From: Chitinophaga pinensis
GTDB taxonomy: Bacteria; Bacteroidota; Bacteroidia; UBA4408
Direction: 5' to 3'
NCBI GenBank assembly: GCA_945872355.1
Contig: CAMBZU010000003.1
Span: forward strand, 1-64,000
DNA: 64,000 nucleotides
Numbering within the stretch: position 1 is the stretch's first letter; the number at the start of each line of letters is the position of its first letter. This document shows, piece after piece, positions 41,701 through 51,370 of this stretch. The translations under genes and the position numbers were made by a program. The notes under the pieces were generated by a model. That model had not been told where the DNA came from, did no database searches, and worked only from the letters and a program-made list of their open reading frames with translations.

Positions 41701-44560
41701 CTGTTGCGCCATTCCAAGTAAAATTGGTTGCCGATGAAATGAAAGCATCATCTTTTCCTAAGGCAAAAGTGCCAGTATTAACAAATGTTGAAGAGCTTGT
41801 GAAATAAAAAGGATTTGACCCACCTGTGGTTGCTCCATTTTGACTCCAAGATGAACCATTCCACAAACCAAATCTTCTTGTAAGCCCTGTTGCAAAATTA
41901 ACTGCTTCTTCACTAGGTGAATTCCAATAGGCAGATAAATTTAAGTTTGCACCACCAATAGTTCCCTCGGCTACTATCCAACTGCGATTGATAACTCTGG
42001 TAGCGTCTGCAGGTGAAGGTGGAGTTCCATCTGTAACTCTTACACTGTATGAATCTGTGGTTCCATTGTTGGCAATAATAATTGGGTTGTAAGCTGAATT
42101 TCCAACAGGAAAATTAAAAGGAAATCCGCCACCCATTAATGCAATTTGCAGCACTCCCGTATTGTTTGTTTTTATATAGGAATTTGAGCTTCCGCCCATA
42201 GGTGGTTCTGAAACACTTAAATTATTTGTATTGAGCACTAATATTCCAGCATTAAGAGTAACTGTACCACCTATGGAGCGACTGGCATGTAAGGTTACCG
42301 TGTTTGTTGTAAAAGTGTTATCAATAATTAAATTCATAGGGCTATTGATAGCTGGAAATTCAGTGCTAGTAGTAGTTTGAGCATTGGTTGAAGCATCATA
42401 AACCAAGGAAGCATAACCCCCTGTTTGATCATAAAAAACAGTGCCGCTACCAACAATACTTCCTTTGCTCATTCTTAGTGTTGAGCCCCATCCACCTCCA
42501 TTGGCATTATCATTTAATGGCAGTAAACCAGTAAGATTAATTCCACCACCATTTACTCTAAAATTTACATTGCTGAGTACACTTCCATTTAAAGTTACTG
42601 TTTGCAATCCAACGCCATTAAACTCTGCATAACTCAAGGTGGATAATGAAAGACCAAATAACTGCAAAGTTGCTGGTGCAGATTGAATATAATTACCTCC
42701 TATTCTAAATATACCATCATAATCACTGGCAGCTAAGTCAATTATCCCATCAGTATGCGTTACATTCCCTGTAACATTTAGGGTTCCGGTACCTCCAATA
42801 CTGTTTATGTCTGTTAATAGTAAAAATGCATTTGCGCTATTCACAATAAGGTTTCCAGAAACATTGATCATACAATCAGCACTACCGGTGGCAAGTGCAA
42901 AAACACCATCAGAAACTGTTAGTGAACCACCCACGTTAAGGGTACAAGGGTTATTGGTGGTAATTCCAATTTCTTGAAAGTTTAATCCCAAAATACTTAG
43001 GTTTCCATTTACAGTTGTAAGCGCACCATCTAGCATTGGAGAAGTAAGTTGAGCAGGGCAATTCCAAGTAAAGTTGCCAAAGTTTTGATTCAAACCAGAT
43101 GTGGGTTGTGTGCCCAAAGTGTAGCCAAAAATAAGACATGTTGAATTGGCATTCCAGGTTGCTAAAGGAATAGCTCCATCTATAGTTGAGTAATTATGTT
43201 CGTAAAAACTACTTGCCCCAAAAGTTGTATTCGCAGCGGTTGAGCCTATTATTGATCCTGCAGTCCCTCCAACTCTTAGGTTTCCATTAATTACGTTAGC
43301 GCTTGATCCTGTTAAATTTAGTGTTTTATTGCCCATGTCTAAACGGCAGTTTGCTCCTGCATTAATAGTTAAATTATTAGGCACTGCAATTGAGTTCAGC
43401 GCTGTAACAGTAGCTGAAGTATTTGAAACTAAAAGATTGTTAATAGTTTGTGTAATATTACTGTTATAAATTTGGGCATTGGTACCATTGAAGTTAACTT
43501 GACGGCTATTGCAGTTAAAAGTACCACTGGTTTTGATGAAGTTTCCAGAAACGTTTAAATCGCCTCCTGCACTGTTTGAGAGCGTTAAAGTGCCACCTCT
43601 TACATCGATATTCTTTGTTGTGATTGCTGTTGTAGATGTTCCTGAAGTTAAAGCGCCATTTGCAACTACTAAATTACCTGCAATATTCCAGGCTTGACCT
43701 GCACCAGTAGTTCTTGTAATTGTTTGACCACTGCTATTCATTGTAAAATCATAAACAGAAATACCTCCAAATGCAGCATTTGATGCAGTTAAAGGTTGCG
43801 TATAAGAATTTTGGCCAAAAGGATTTGTGGAGGTTCCATTCCCTGTGTTTGAAACAGTAAAATATCTTGTAATTCCATTGCTATTTGCAATTACATTATT
43901 TCCATTGTAGTTTTCTATTGGAACTTGTGCATACATTGCGTTTGTATTTGAAATATATCCCATCCAATTGAATGCAGCAGGCCTTGCTCCGCCATTAATT
44001 GCACCTTGGAGGCGCGCCCAAGAAATACTGAATTCTCTTCTGTCATCAGCACCATTGCCATTGCCATTATCGTTGGAAGAATATTGCCCATTAGCATTAC
44101 CTGTGAAATCACTTATTCCACTGCCACAAATTCCATCAGCACCGCCTCCGAGGGAAGTCCAACCATTAGCGCCATCTTTTCTAAATATTTCACGATAGCT
44201 GTTGTGCGCATAAATGCATATGTCAGCGCGGAATGGTAAATTAGGCCTGGTAGTATAACCATCATAGTTAAGGCCAACCAATGTTCCATTTGCATTTGTT
44301 GCTCCATTTACAGGAACAATAGGGTCAACATCAAGGTAAATAGTAACAGGTTCAGATTGATTAGCGTTGTTTATGCTAACAAAAAGATTGGTATTGTTCC
44401 AAGTAAGTGCCCAATTGGTTGAGCCGGAAGTGTAATTATTTGGATAATTTGCTATACCGTCATTTGCAGCATCAATGGTTGGTGTAGTCCATTGTGCAAT
44501 TGACTTATTGGCAAAACCAAAAACAATTAAAATAAACAGGTAAAGTAATCTTGTTTTCAT
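35729..44560 (-). CDS. Giant (2943 aa) secreted repeat protein with T9SS C-terminal sorting domain
   Basis: N-terminal signal MKTRLLYLFILIVFGFANKSIAQ; internal repeats such as WTPNGIPGAADN and IGICG(N/I)YTP; C-term YVFPNPCQLNGINIK...LLDLTGKLLSAQLIKN...GISAGVYLLELNDGYKTDIIKIVLVE. Confidence 0.93.
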   Translation of the reverse strand: MKTRLLYLFILIVFGFANKSIAQWTTPTIDAANDGIANYPNNYTSGSTNWALTWNNTNLFVSINNANQSEPVTIYLDVDPIVPVNGATNANGTLVGLNYDGYTTRPNLPFRADICIYAHNSYREIFRKDGANGWTSLGGGADGICGSGISDFTGNANGQYSSNDNGNGNGADDRREFSISWARLQGAINGGARPAAFNWMGYISNTNAMYAQVPIENYNGNNVIANSNGITRYFTVSNTGNGTSTNPFGQNSYTQPLTASNAAFGGISVYDFTMNSSGQTITRTTGAGQAWNIAGNLVVANGALTSGTSTTAITTKNIDVRGGTLTLSNSAGGDLNVSGNFIKTSGTFNCNSRQVNFNGTNAQIYNSNITQTINNLLVSNTSATVTALNSIAVPNNLTINAGANCRLDMGNKTLNLTGSSANVINGNLRVGGTAGSIIGSTAANTTFGASSFYEHNYSTIDGAIPLATWNANSTCLIFGYTLGTQPTSGLNQNFGNFTWNCPAQLTSPMLDGALTTVNGNLSILGLNFQEIGITTNNPCTLNVGGSLTVSDGVFALATGSADCMINVSGNLIVNSANAFLLLTDINSIGGTGTLNVTGNVTHTDGIIDLAASDYDGIFRIGGNYIQSAPATLQLFGLSLSTLSYAEFNGVGLQTVTLNGSVLSNVNFRVNGGGINLTGLLPLNDNANGGGWGSTLRMSKGSIVGSGTVFYDQTGGYASLVYDASTNAQTTTSTEFPAINSPMNLIIDNTFTTNTVTLHASRSIGGTVTLNAGILVLNTNNLSVSEPPMGGSSNSYIKTNNTGVLQIALMGGGFPFNFPVGNSAYNPIIIANNGTTDSYSVRVTDGTPPSPADATRVINRSWIVAEGTIGGANLNLSAYWNSPSEEAVNFATGLTRRFGLWNGSSWSQNGATTGGSNPFYFTSSSTFVNTGTFALGKDDAFISSATNFTWNGATDGSWNTATNWTPNGIPGAADNVIFNVVGTNPTNFNTTQTVNDLTLIGSGSLNLGATGNLTISGNITYQNSASATFNCASSLTISSALSQTIPALNYGNLNLTGGPRVLSTIGTIGICGNYTPSAGVTTTTGSSVNFNGTAAQSILNAAANFRNLTVANTTATVTSAVAVAITNNLTINAGLNCKLDIGANTLTLTGSTANVINGTLRIGGAAGSIVGMTALNTTFSSTGVYEHNYTTIAGTLPTAAWNAASNCKIIGYTTSTGATGGLSQTFGNFTWNCPSQTGNVNLFGGLNGATIAGNFNVLSTNTGSLRLTSLASLSFAILGDLNVSGGTLGLTNVITPNTPNIIINITGAINITGGVTNFQVLPPASTGGIPTFNIAAAAFNISAGSFVVYNSNAGLGSTSNINISGNFTQSGGTVNNCSVGAANGIISTWNILGNFTQTAGTFIGASFGINPEIYLNVSGAFSQSSGAVINAGAVFPRFQIEFKGSINQNVSIAGTTLLNLWWRLNNAAGITLANNITINSVGKFIRTSGAISGAGAIVYTAGSQLRYNGTTNMSSSDKEWPAAMTSVSVEIDNIAGINLHANRTASGGGGEVRLTNGSLLLGNNDLLIDYFNSGNYSITSPSATNMFVTNGTGQLLLSTYIRSGTPVGFDNYVFPIGENTGITEFSPAEIRFYKNTVSRVIGVRVVDAVSPNINTPSAPVDYLSRYWLVTENGAGGIYRDSITVFHTPSDINGIEANLKLSTFSAGAWTEHGTALTTGVKLIGFQPSTAAFTQTYLPLNGIEITGRRAPISINYTWVGASSNNFNTAANWTPNGIPGAADNITVGVSNPNVCSIIAGSFTVNNFTLNGTGNFQLASGTSITVNGNMAYGGTATGTCNCNSTFNIAGASTSVVPPINYGNLNISGGNRTLSSTGTIGICGIYTPGAGVITIAGSSVDFNSSSAQTVPASSYHNLTLSNARTNNNLTLAGVINVAGTFNPIAIFTTGNYVVTGNTMNYNGTNGQSITAFNYNNLTSTNNNRVLQPSGNIGIAGTFTPGTGIYTTAGSTVVFNGSANQTVPVFTSITANRSYHNLTIVGTGLYTPSRTWEGMGITNGISGKLTLNGGQFEQTTSGGGVTLYIDGDLEFTNSNARFSQHSGNLSTNNTYIMGNWIQNAGRFDFNTSVSGTGDGFVYLSGNLTATGGLIHCSSVGSNNINPTFAFNGVGMQNYFRSGGGNLFVDFIIGANKSLLLLSNFSVSDGDIDIGTNATFDAQGFTVTTSDGGASADEFRTNAGTLIRTTHPSGIIGMAPSGTRNFNTASSYEFYGANQNTGFNTSPAISIAAEIKMSLSGTLTNTSASITLSNALTLNTGTLNVGAANVIYLSTGAIVSGLGGDFSAGSSAGTIIFNGNGTFTGITNPYNVYINGGVNFGAVLNSTTIQSGGTMRINNGGFVSTSAPFYNSNATLQYFSGGTFNRGIEWSSSAGRGYPGHVKVSNNTTFNPGAGGNTATLLNTAGNLTIDAGANFYMDFAGNNMTVPLKINGNITLFGNLSCSGAAGGNIELKGDWMNNSLAAVNFFPNNKSVTFNGTVNQNVGGSNPTVNPFDILIINNAAGISLTIGNVRVLNTLNLISGKVDLNGKELILGQTGANGTLIGGNASNYFISGTSTAKFTRYTTTTNNTYSFPLGDAIDYTPMSITLNAGTSVNNTAQISLYVIPSIHPMIGTAGPEYLNRYWSVEPLNFGGTFNYDVSYTYASADVVGVEANLKPYKYHAGLWVSSIGSGFTNNMGNSIISPGTNTFTWNGLTTFSDFTGNGNGSPLPITLLNFDVQAMHANAAISWTTASETNNDYFTIERSKDAVNFNPLIEVDGAGNSNQILNYKFTDVNPFEGTSYYRLKQTDFDGNYKYSEIKAVSFLNTAQNQYWYVFPNPCQLNGINIKTADTAAAQLSVNLLDLTGKLLSAQLIKNNMNSNSNFIAFEGISAGVYLLELNDGYKTDIIKIVLVE

Positions 44561-44860
44561 TTTGGCTTTGTTCTAATCGCTCTTCTTAATTTTTACTCGG
44601 TGCTTGTAAGTGAAATTAAACGCCTAATTTACAAATTATTATATTAAATAGGTCACTAAATAAAAACGGGTCTATTTTTTATATTAAATAGTGCTTTTAA
44701 AGTTAATTTTACATTAATTTATTCTGCTTAATAAATGCTAAGCCTATAAATTATCAGTAAAAACAAAGGAAACACTGGTGTTTTGGAAGATTTTAGATAT
44801 GCTAAATATTATTGGCTTAATATAACAGCAGCTAAAAGGATTTTGCTTCATATTATTTAC

Positions 44861-44868
44861 TACCTTTG
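44861..44868 (+). promoter_or_regulatory. Candidate -7 box TACCTTTG upstream of typA
   Basis: TAnnTTTG match 26 nt before the ATG at 44895. Confidence 0.35.
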
Positions 44869-44894
44869 CGCCCTTAAAAAACAAGCCTATTATC

Positions 44895-46703
44895 ATGCAA
44901 GCTATCAGAAACATTGCAATTATTGCCCACGTTGACCACGGTAAAACTACTTTGGTGGACAAAATGTTGCATCAAAGTAAACTATTTCGTGACAACCAAG
45001 AGTCAGGAGAATTAATTTTAGATAACAATGACCTGGAGCGAGAGAGAGGAATAACCATTCTTGCGAAGAACGTTTCTATTAATTATGGTGGAGTTAAGAT
45101 TAACATTATAGATACACCGGGCCATAGTGATTTTGGAGGAGAAGTGGAACGTGTATTAAATATGGCCGATGGAGTTTTGCTTTTGGTTGATGCTTTTGAA
45201 GGAACTATGCCTCAAACACGTTTTGTATTGCAGAAAGCACTTCAGCTTGGTTTAAAGGCCATTTTGGTTATCAATAAAGTTGATAAACCAAATTGTCGTC
45301 CAGACGAGGTGCATGATGAGGTTTTTGATTTATTCTTTAACTTGGATGCTACCGAAGAGCAATTAAATTTCCCTACCATCTACGGAAGTAGTAAACAAGG
45401 TTGGATGAACACTGATTGGAAAGAAATAACTACTGATATTGTACCATTATTAGATTGCATTGTGGAGCATATTCCAGCTGCGCCATATCATGAAGGAACA
45501 TTGCAAATGCAAATTACATCCTTAGATTTTAGTAGTTTTGTTGGTCGTATTGCTATTGGCAGGGTTTTTAGAGGAAATATTCGTGAAAACATGCCAGTTT
45601 CACTTGTTAAGAGAGATGGAAAAATAGTTAAATCAAGAATTAAAGAACTTTATGTTTTTGAAGGTTTAGGTAGGGCAAAAGTAACTGATGTAAAAAGCGG
45701 TGATATATGTGCTATTACTGGAATTGAGGGTTTTGAAATTGGGGATACTATTGCTGATTTTGAAAATCCTGAGGGTTTAAAGCCGATTAGTATTGATGAG
45801 CCCACAATGAGCATGTTATTCACCATTAACAATTCTCCATTTTTTGGCAGAGAGGGTAAGTTTCTTACTTCGCGTCATGTGCGTGAAAGGTTATATAAGG
45901 AAATGGAAAAAAATCTTGCATTGCGCGTTGATGAAACCGACAGTGCTGATGCTTTTCTTGTGTTTGGAAGAGGTATTCTGCATTTGAGTATTTTAATTGA
46001 GACTATGCGCAGGGAGGGTTATGAATTGCAAGTTGGTCAACCGCAAGTAATATTAAAAGTAATTGATGGTGTAAAATGCGAGCCAGTTGAAACTTTAATT
46101 GTTGATGTTCCGGAGCCTGTATCAGGAAAGGTGATTGAATTAGTAAGTCAAAGAAAAGGTGATATGTTAATTATGGAGCCAAAAGGCGATATGATTCATC
46201 TTGAATTTACTATTCCCTCTAGAGGAATTATTGGTTTGAGAAATAAAGTATTAACCGCTACGGCAGGTGAAGCAATAATGAACCATCGTTTAAAAGGATT
46301 TGAGCCTTGGAAAGGAGAAATAGCAGGTAGAATATCGGGTTCATTAATTAGTATGGAATTAGGCACTGCAATTGCCTACAGTATTGATAAATTGCAAGAT
46401 AGAGGTTTCTTTTTTGTAGATCCAGGAGATGAAATTTATGCAGGTCAGGTTATTGGTGAGCACACGCGCCCAGATGATTTAGCAGTTAATATTACAAAAA
46501 CTAAAAAGCTTACCAACATGCGTGCCTCTGGTACTGATGAAAAGATGAATATTGCACCAGCAGTTAAATTTTCATTAGAAGAGGCGATGGAATATATTCA
46601 AGAAGATGAGTATGTGGAGTTGACTCCAAAGTCGATTCGCATGCGTAAAACTATTCTAAATGAAAATGATCGCAAGCGTGTAAGTAAGAGTGCTTCGGCA
46701 TAA
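44895..46703 (+). CDS. typA: Translational GTPase TypA/BipA
   Basis: [62 protein letters not shown]...; C-term [44 protein letters not shown]. Confidence 0.97.
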   Translation: MQAIRNIAIIAHVDHGKTTLVDKMLHQSKLFRDNQESGELILDNNDLERERGITILAKNVSINYGGVKINIIDTPGHSDFGGEVERVLNMADGVLLLVDAFEGTMPQTRFVLQKALQLGLKAILVINKVDKPNCRPDEVHDEVFDLFFNLDATEEQLNFPTIYGSSKQGWMNTDWKEITTDIVPLLDCIVEHIPAAPYHEGTLQMQITSLDFSSFVGRIAIGRVFRGNIRENMPVSLVKRDGKIVKSRIKELYVFEGLGRAKVTDVKSGDICAITGIEGFEIGDTIADFENPEGLKPISIDEPTMSMLFTINNSPFFGREGKFLTSRHVRERLYKEMEKNLALRVDETDSADAFLVFGRGILHLSILIETMRREGYELQVGQPQVILKVIDGVKCEPVETLIVDVPEPVSGKVIELVSQRKGDMLIMEPKGDMIHLEFTIPSRGIIGLRNKVLTATAGEAIMNHRLKGFEPWKGEIAGRISGSLISMELGTAIAYSIDKLQDRGFFFVDPGDEIYAGQVIGEHTRPDDLAVNITKTKKLTNMRASGTDEKMNIAPAVKFSLEEAMEYIQEDEYVELTPKSIRMRKTILNENDRKRVSKSASA

Positions 46704-46744
46704 TTATGTAATATAGTTATGTTATAGATTTTCATTTAAAACAT

Positions 46745-46784
46745 AAAAAAAGTCCTAACTCAACAAAAGTTTAGGACTTTTTTT
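46745..46784. terminator. Rho-independent terminator downstream of typA
   Basis: AAAAAAAGTCCTAA ... TTAGGACTTTTTTT. Confidence 0.85.
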
Positions 46785-46836
46785 ATTTGTAGCAGAACTT
46801 ACATTAAAGGTTTAATTTAACATAAATAGCTGTCGT

Positions 46837-46965
46837 AATACCGATTACACTTTCAATTTAGTCCCATTGCGGCATTACCATATTGTACTAAATTCAAGTA
46901 GTATCGGCATTAACCATTGCATATTTTTTTTTTGGCCTAAAAAATAAATGCAATTGTTATAATTT
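46837..46965. repeat. MITE-like dispersed element, family 1, copy A
   Basis: AATACCGATTACACTTTCAATTTAGTCCCATTGCGGCATTACC...ATCGGCATTAACCATTGCATA...AAATAAATGCAATTGTTATAATTT; shares blocks with 60121..60305. Confidence 0.75.
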
Positions 46966-47000
46966 CCTTATAATTGAAGATTGATAGTACTTTTGCATCA

Positions 47001-48779
47001 ATGCGTGCAATGATTAAAAAATTAAATAGATTGATCAATATAGCTCAGCAGCAACTGAGTAAGAAACAATTTATATTGCTTTCGGCCATTCTTGTGGGTC
47101 TTTCTGCAGGAATAGCTGCGATTACAATGAAAAGTTTTGTGCATTTAATTTTTACACTTGCTACCTATAAGCCCATTGTTAGCTTGCGTTATTTGTATTT
47201 AGTGTTGCCAGCCTGTGGTATATTTTTAACTGTTTGGGTCATAAAAAAGCTTCTTAAAGGAAAGTTAGAAAAGGGGTTATCGCCCATTCACTATGCTATT
47301 GCTAAAAAGTCAAGTATTGTTCCTCGCGAACAGATGTATGCACAAGTGATTACAAGCACACTTACTGTTGGTCTTGGAGGCTCTGCAGGACTTGAAGCTC
47401 CGATTGTTATTACAGGAGCGGCATTTGGGTCAAATTATGCTAAAACATTTAAATTAGATTATAAAGATAGAACTTTGTTGCTGGCATGTGGCGTGGCAGC
47501 AGGTATTGGTGCAGCCTTTAATGCGCCCATTGCTGGTGTTTTGTTTGCCTTAGAAGTGTTATTGTTGGATATAAGTATTTCGGCTTTCACTCCACTAATT
47601 ATTGCTGCAGCAACAGGGGCTTTGGTTTCTAAAATATTTTTGAAACAAGATATATTATTTAATTTTCTGCAAAGTAGTCCTTTTAACTATTATAATGTGC
47701 CCTTTTATGTGCTTTTAGGCTTGCTAACAGGATTATTGTCTGTTTACCATCAAAGAATGTTTTTGAAATTGGAGCATTGGCTTTCAAGTTTAAAGCTTGG
47801 GGCCTATAAAAAAGTTTTTTTGTCGGGCGCAATGCTGGCTGCTTTAATTTTATTTTTTCCTAGCTTGTTTGGAGAAGGCTACGCAAGTATTAAAATACTA
47901 GCTTCATCAAATTCTAATCAGATTTTTGAAAATAGCATTCTTCATGATTTTACTTCAAATTCATGGTTTATTTTATTATTCATAACAATAACAATGCTTG
48001 TTAAAGTTTTTGCAACTGCCATAACTTTAGGGAGTGGAGGCAATGGAGGAAATTTTGCACCGTCACTTTTTGTTGGCGCTTATGCGGGCTTTGTTTTTTC
48101 TAGATTTATTAATTTAACTCATCTTACAACATTATCAGAAAGCAACTTTACCTTGGTGGGCATGGCTGGTATATTAAGTGGACTCTATCATGCGCCGCTA
48201 ACAGCGCTTTTTCTTATTGCGGAAATAACAGGAGGATACAACCTATTAATTCCATTGATGATTGTTTCTTCAATAAGCTATGCCATCAGCAAGCATTTCG
48301 AGAAATTTAGTTTGGATGCCAAAAAATTAGCAAGTACAGGGTCCATTTTTACTAACGATAAAGATAAAAATATACTCACCACCATTTCTACATCACGCAT
48401 AGTTGAAACTGATTTTGTAAAGATTTTTCCGATGCAAACGTTAGGTGAATTTGTAAAAATAATATCTTCATCAAAAAGAAATATTTTTCCAGTTGTAAAT
48501 GAGCAAGACAAACTGCTTGGTATTATTGTTTTAGATAATGTAAAAGAGGTAATTTTTAAAAATGAATTATACGAAAAAGTATTGGTTAAAGAACTCATGA
48601 GTATGCCACCAGAGGTTGTTGCACCTTACGAGCCCATGGAAAATGTAATGAAAAAATTTGATGAAACTGGCGCATGGAATTTGCCTGTGATAGATGAAGG
48701 CGTTTACGTTGGTTTTATATCAAAATCAAGTATATTTTCGAACTACAGAAATAAATTAATGGATTATAGTATAGACTAA
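47001..48779 (+). CDS. ClC-family chloride channel/antiporter with C-terminal CBS domains
   Basis: GLGGSAGLEAPIVITGAAFGS; GAAFNAPIAGVLFALE; LGSGGNGGNFAPSLFVGAYAG; LSGLYHAPLTALFLIAEITGGY; two CBS-like segments. Confidence 0.92.
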   Translation: MRAMIKKLNRLINIAQQQLSKKQFILLSAILVGLSAGIAAITMKSFVHLIFTLATYKPIVSLRYLYLVLPACGIFLTVWVIKKLLKGKLEKGLSPIHYAIAKKSSIVPREQMYAQVITSTLTVGLGGSAGLEAPIVITGAAFGSNYAKTFKLDYKDRTLLLACGVAAGIGAAFNAPIAGVLFALEVLLLDISISAFTPLIIAAATGALVSKIFLKQDILFNFLQSSPFNYYNVPFYVLLGLLTGLLSVYHQRMFLKLEHWLSSLKLGAYKKVFLSGAMLAALILFFPSLFGEGYASIKILASSNSNQIFENSILHDFTSNSWFILLFITITMLVKVFATAITLGSGGNGGNFAPSLFVGAYAGFVFSRFINLTHLTTLSESNFTLVGMAGILSGLYHAPLTALFLIAEITGGYNLLIPLMIVSSISYAISKHFEKFSLDAKKLASTGSIFTNDKDKNILTTISTSRIVETDFVKIFPMQTLGEFVKIISSSKRNIFPVVNEQDKLLGIIVLDNVKEVIFKNELYEKVLVKELMSMPPEVVAPYEPMENVMKKFDETGAWNLPVIDEGVYVGFISKSSIFSNYRNKLMDYSID

Positions 48780-48784
48780 AAAAA

Positions 48785-48988
48785 ATGGAAAAAAAAACGA
48801 AACTTAATTATGAATTAGCATTTCAAGAATTGAGCACTATTGTGAAAGATATTGAACAAGAAAACATTCAACTTGACGAGCTTTCAAAAAAAATTGTAAG
48901 AGCTAATGAGCTGATTTCATTTTGTAAAGAACGCTTAAGACTCACTGAAGAAGAGTATCAAAAAGCAATAGATGGCTTAAAGGCTTAA
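48785..48988 (+). CDS. xseB: Exodeoxyribonuclease VII small subunit
   Basis: NYELAFQELSTIVKDIEQENIQLDELSKKIVRANELISFCKERLRLTEEEYQKAIDGL. Confidence 0.85.
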   Translation: MEKKTKLNYELAFQELSTIVKDIEQENIQLDELSKKIVRANELISFCKERLRLTEEEYQKAIDGLKA

Positions 48989-49327
48989 CTGTTTTGATTT
49001 TGGTAAACTTTTAAATACCAATTGGTAAGACTCGTCTATAAAACGTTTGATCAAACTTGCGCTGAGTTCTTGATTTGAGATGACTGTGTTCCAATGCATC
49101 TTGTTCATGTGGTAACCTGGTGAAATACTTTCAGGGTATGTTTCACGCAGTTGTATAGCTATTTCGGGATCACACTTAACATTAATGCTTAAGGGGTTTT
49201 TCTCTAAAGACATTAGCAAAAACATTTTGTCAAGCACTTTAAAAACTAAGGTATTATTGTCAAAAGGAAAGCTTTCTGTTACTCCTTTTTTATTAATGCA
49301 ATAAGCCCTTATTTCTTCCGCATTCAT
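48977..49327 (-). CDS. MmcQ/YjbR family DNA-binding protein
   Basis: MNAEEIRAYCINKKGVTESFPFDNNTLVFKVLDKMFLLMSLEKNPLSINVKCDPEIAIQLRETYPESISPGYHMNKMHWNTV. Confidence 0.9.
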   Translation of the reverse strand: MNAEEIRAYCINKKGVTESFPFDNNTLVFKVLDKMFLLMSLEKNPLSINVKCDPEIAIQLRETYPESISPGYHMNKMHWNTVISNQELSASLIKRFIDESYQLVFKSLPKSKQLSL

Positions 49328-49353
49328 AAATACAATGAGTAGAAAAAGTTCAA

Positions 49354-51162
49354 TTACTTTACAATTTTTCTAGTTGTAATTTTGTTAGCTTCATTTACTT
49401 GCACAACATAAATCCCGGCAGGCCATTCAGTTGTATTAATGCTTATTGATTTCTTTCCATTTGCTGAGCTGTTTGATATTAACTGACCAGTAGCATTGTA
49501 TATTAAAACATTCGCATCTTGGCCCATTAAAGTTAGATTTAATTGCTCGTTAAAAGGCACAGGATAAATTGCATTTTTAGTTTGGCTTTGTATTGTTTGA
49601 ATTGTTGTAAGTGAACCATTAGGGGTGCTCACCACCATTCTAATCATTACATCTTCAATTTCGCGATACCGGTTAATAGCCCAGCCTGCGCCTAAAACTT
49701 CAAAAGTTTGATTACTTAAAGGCAAGGTTTGGTCTTGACCAATTGTTATACCATCGCCATTCATGATCCAAGAAACATATACACCAGAATCATTCACTGT
49801 TAAAGGCGCACTCAATAATACCTGATTCCAAGTATTATTTGTAATTGATGCATTTGGCACAGCAATATTTACTAATTCAGTACCTGGGCCATTATTTATG
49901 CCATCATTAGCGTTAACTTTTGCAGTAAATCCAACAGCTGAAGGATCTGAAACTATAAAATACTCTAAGCGTTGAATTACGAAAGGGCTAAATGGTGGCT
50001 CAAAATACACGCCAACACCGCCATTGCCGCCTTGCCAACTCAAACCTAAACCTTCGCTAGTGTTGTCACAGTATTGTAAGTTTACAAGCGCATTTAAAGT
50101 GTCAACAACAACCAATTCCATTGCTTTAGTATTGTTTGTTGGTGTTGCATCGTTAGCTAATTGAGTTTCAGAAGTGAAACGATAAGTGCCATTTGCAATT
50201 GGAGAAAAAGTACTACTTTGAGTAATAATTTGTTCATCACCAGGATTAGCCACATTAGCTGTTGAGGTGCTTGAAGTTATGAGCGTATTTGCAGCGTTTA
50301 ATACTTGCGAATAAACATTGAAGGCAGCTATATTTTGGTTTCCAGTATTTTTTACTTGACTTGTCATTTGAAAACTTGGGCCATTGTTTAATAAAAATTT
50401 TGCGCCTGTTTCGTCATTGTCATTCCACATTACAGCTGCATCAATTACTTGATAGGTTGTATTGTTAGGATAATAAAATTTTACTGCGTAATTGCTAAGC
50501 GGGTATTGCCCGTATGAGTGTTGCAGGCCAATATTTCCTGAATTGTTTTCGATGCCGATACTTAGAATATTTGCAGTTCCGGCAGATACGCCACTTTGTA
50601 ATTTATACTGAAAAGTGATAGAACTATCGATGTTACTTAAAATTATTTGGAAGCTATTTGCACCTTGTATATAACCGTTGGCTGCAGTAGGACTCCAAAA
50701 AGCTACATTTTCATAGCTTACTATCAACGTATCGTTTGTTGCATTTTGCCAATAATAACATTGGCCAGGATTTGTTGCGCCATCAAAATTAAGATCGGCG
50801 GCAAATGGTGCAATAAAATTATTGGGTTGTGCAGCTGCAGGAATTGTAGGAAAAGGAGAAGAAATTTGTCCATTAGTAAATCCTATGTATCCATTAGAAC
50901 CAATATAATATTGAGAAACGTTATACCAATAATACTGAAAATTAAATCCAATTGGAAAAGGACCTGTATTATTATCATCACTTAAACCTGTTACTTGAAT
51001 GGTGTTGGGCAAAGCAGTAATATCAATCCAAGAATATACAGGACCATTGGGCTCGTTGCTGTCTTTCCAAGTATAACCAAATATATCAGGTCCGCCAACG
51101 GCAGCAAATAAAGTAGAATAGCAGATTGTTGCAATAAAAGTTAGAAGTAAATTTCTTTTCAT
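49354..51162 (-). CDS. Secreted protein with T9SS type A sorting domain
   Basis: Signal MKRNLLLTFIATICYSTLFA; C-term AIYPVPFNEQLNLTLMGQDANVLIYNATGQLISNSS...GIYVVQVNEANKITTRKIVK. Confidence 0.85.
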   Translation of the reverse strand: MKRNLLLTFIATICYSTLFAAVGGPDIFGYTWKDSNEPNGPVYSWIDITALPNTIQVTGLSDDNNTGPFPIGFNFQYYWYNVSQYYIGSNGYIGFTNGQISSPFPTIPAAAQPNNFIAPFAADLNFDGATNPGQCYYWQNATNDTLIVSYENVAFWSPTAANGYIQGANSFQIILSNIDSSITFQYKLQSGVSAGTANILSIGIENNSGNIGLQHSYGQYPLSNYAVKFYYPNNTTYQVIDAAVMWNDNDETGAKFLLNNGPSFQMTSQVKNTGNQNIAAFNVYSQVLNAANTLITSSTSTANVANPGDEQIITQSSTFSPIANGTYRFTSETQLANDATPTNNTKAMELVVVDTLNALVNLQYCDNTSEGLGLSWQGGNGGVGVYFEPPFSPFVIQRLEYFIVSDPSAVGFTAKVNANDGINNGPGTELVNIAVPNASITNNTWNQVLLSAPLTVNDSGVYVSWIMNGDGITIGQDQTLPLSNQTFEVLGAGWAINRYREIEDVMIRMVVSTPNGSLTTIQTIQSQTKNAIYPVPFNEQLNLTLMGQDANVLIYNATGQLISNSSANGKKSISINTTEWPAGIYVVQVNEANKITTRKIVK

Positions 51163-51370
51163 ATCAAATATATTTTGTTTGCTAAGGTAATTAAAATTCA
51201 ATATCAAGCAATAAAATAGCATTTTATATGCTCAAAAAAAATGAAATGTTGCAACCAAACCATTATGTTTTATTACTGCTTATTGCTGTATTTTACTGAT
51301 GCTTTCATGAGATTAAATTTGCCACATTGCACAAGGGATTTAATAGCAAATTTACAGATTGATTAAAATA

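Noticed and set aside
36207-44239. Many plus-strand ORFs of 60-103 aa antisense to the giant gene
   Set aside because: Low-complexity translations (V/A/P/L-rich) caused by the codon bias of the repetitive S/T/N/G-rich gene on the other strand; no recognisable domain.
48785-48988. xseB without an adjacent xseA as an anomaly
   Set aside because: xseA could be elsewhere in the genome; nothing in this window makes the separation informative.
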